Origin: Coemansia sp. RSA 1804
Lineage: Eukaryota; Kickxellomycota; Kickxellomycetes; Kickxellales; Kickxellaceae
Direction of reading: 5' to 3'
Assembly (NCBI GenBank): GCA_027578815.1
Contig: JANBTH010000407.1
Location: 1-18,014 of the forward strand
Length of the DNA: 18,014 nucleotides
A program made the position numbers and the translations under genes. The notes beneath the pieces were generated by a model. The model searched no databases. It was not told the origin of the DNA and was given only the letters and a program-made list of their open reading frames with translations. This document shows, piece by piece, positions 17,610-18,014 of the stretch. Position 1 is the first letter of the stretch. Every line of letters begins with the position of its first letter.

Positions 17610-18014
17610 TCAAATACCCTTTACAAGAAGGTAAACAGAATCGCCAACAACAAAGTTCTGCAGGTGCCGAATATCGCCCTCTAAGCACATAAGCAGCCCG
17701 CCAAACGAGACGAACGCCGAGACCTTGGAGCCAGAGTCATCGTCATACCGATAAACCCTGCCAAACATAACGTAATCATAGTCGTCGGCCAACGATCTCT
17801 CGTCGCCATTGATATACGAGCGCCAGTTGGCCTCTCCTTTACCAAACACCGCTGCCGCCGCCGCATTATCCTTGCCACCCGCGTCGGTTAGCGACAGCGT
17901 CGACGCTAGCGTAAGCTTGAATTTGTCCCCGGCGTCTACTGGATACAGCTCCGAGTTGATGTCGAGGATCAGACTCATGTCGTGCGTCTGGCTGCGTCCG
18001 TCAATCCGTGATAT
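17610..18014 (-). CDS. RPB8: RNA polymerases I, II and III shared subunit RPB8 (partial)
   Basis: C-terminal 134 residues of the small OB-fold subunit shared by all three nuclear RNA polymerases. The frame is open to the window edge, so the N-terminal part (about 15-25 residues in known RPB8 proteins) lies beyond it. Diagnostic stretches, in order: SRIDGRSQTHDM at the edge, LDINSELYPV, GDKFKLTLASTL, RSLADDYDYVMFGRVYR, SFGGLLMCLEGD and DSVYLLVKGI at the end. Family members read SLADDYDYVMYG and GGLLMRLxG at the same places. The Met at codon 17976-17978 is internal, not the start, because the homologous frame continues upstream. An Ala-rich insert (KDNAAAAAVFGKGEANW) sits in the loop before RSLADDY, which is variable in length across the family. 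RPB8 is an assembly and stability subunit in the nucleus. The call is firm; only the 5' end and any early intron are unseen. Confidence 0.95.
   Translation of the reverse strand: MSRIDGRSQTHDMSLILDINSELYPVDAGDKFKLTLASTLSLTDAGGKDNAAAAAVFGKGEANWRSYINGDERSLADDYDYVMFGRVYRYDDDSGSKVSAFVSFGGLLMCLEGDIRHLQNFVVGDSVYLLVKGI

Overview
The window reads as nuclear DNA of a compact-genome fungus. Long intron-poor, GC-rich reading frames are separated by AT-rich spacers of about 0.8 to 2.3 kb with TATA-like and CT-rich leaders. The gene content is eukaryotic: RNA polymerase subunit RPB8, a mitochondrial carrier, a ZIP zinc transporter and PAS proteins. An early-diverging lineage (Zoopagomycota, perhaps Kickxellomycotina) is my inference from gene style and is not proven. 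I see no mobile element, CRISPR array, rRNA or tRNA.

Layout, left to right. At 1-107 (minus) is the N-terminus of a small predicted membrane protein cut by the window edge. It is divergent from a ZIP-family zinc/iron transporter at 1676-2785 (plus). Two plus-strand paralogues follow, at 4419-5582 and 6702-7859. Each has two PAS-like domains joined by a low-complexity linker and ends in a shared acidic tail motif; neither has a recognisable output domain. The second PAS gene converges on an intron-free 1795-residue, mostly disordered, Ser/Gln-rich minus-strand protein (8141-13528). That protein has one coiled coil and a recurring basic-Ser-hydrophobic short motif. A 2.3 kb AT-rich gene-free stretch follows. 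Then come, both minus strand, a mitochondrial glutamate-carrier-like SLC25 protein (from 15791), whose start codon is probably in a small upstream exon, and the C-terminal part of RPB8 (17610 to the window end).

The genes do not form an obvious pathway. ZIP, carrier and RPB8 are housekeeping. The least ordinary material is the PAS-PAS tandem pair with its conserved tail, and the large scaffold-like protein with repeated, potentially phospho-regulated amphipathic motifs. No homology search was possible, so family names rest on visible motifs.
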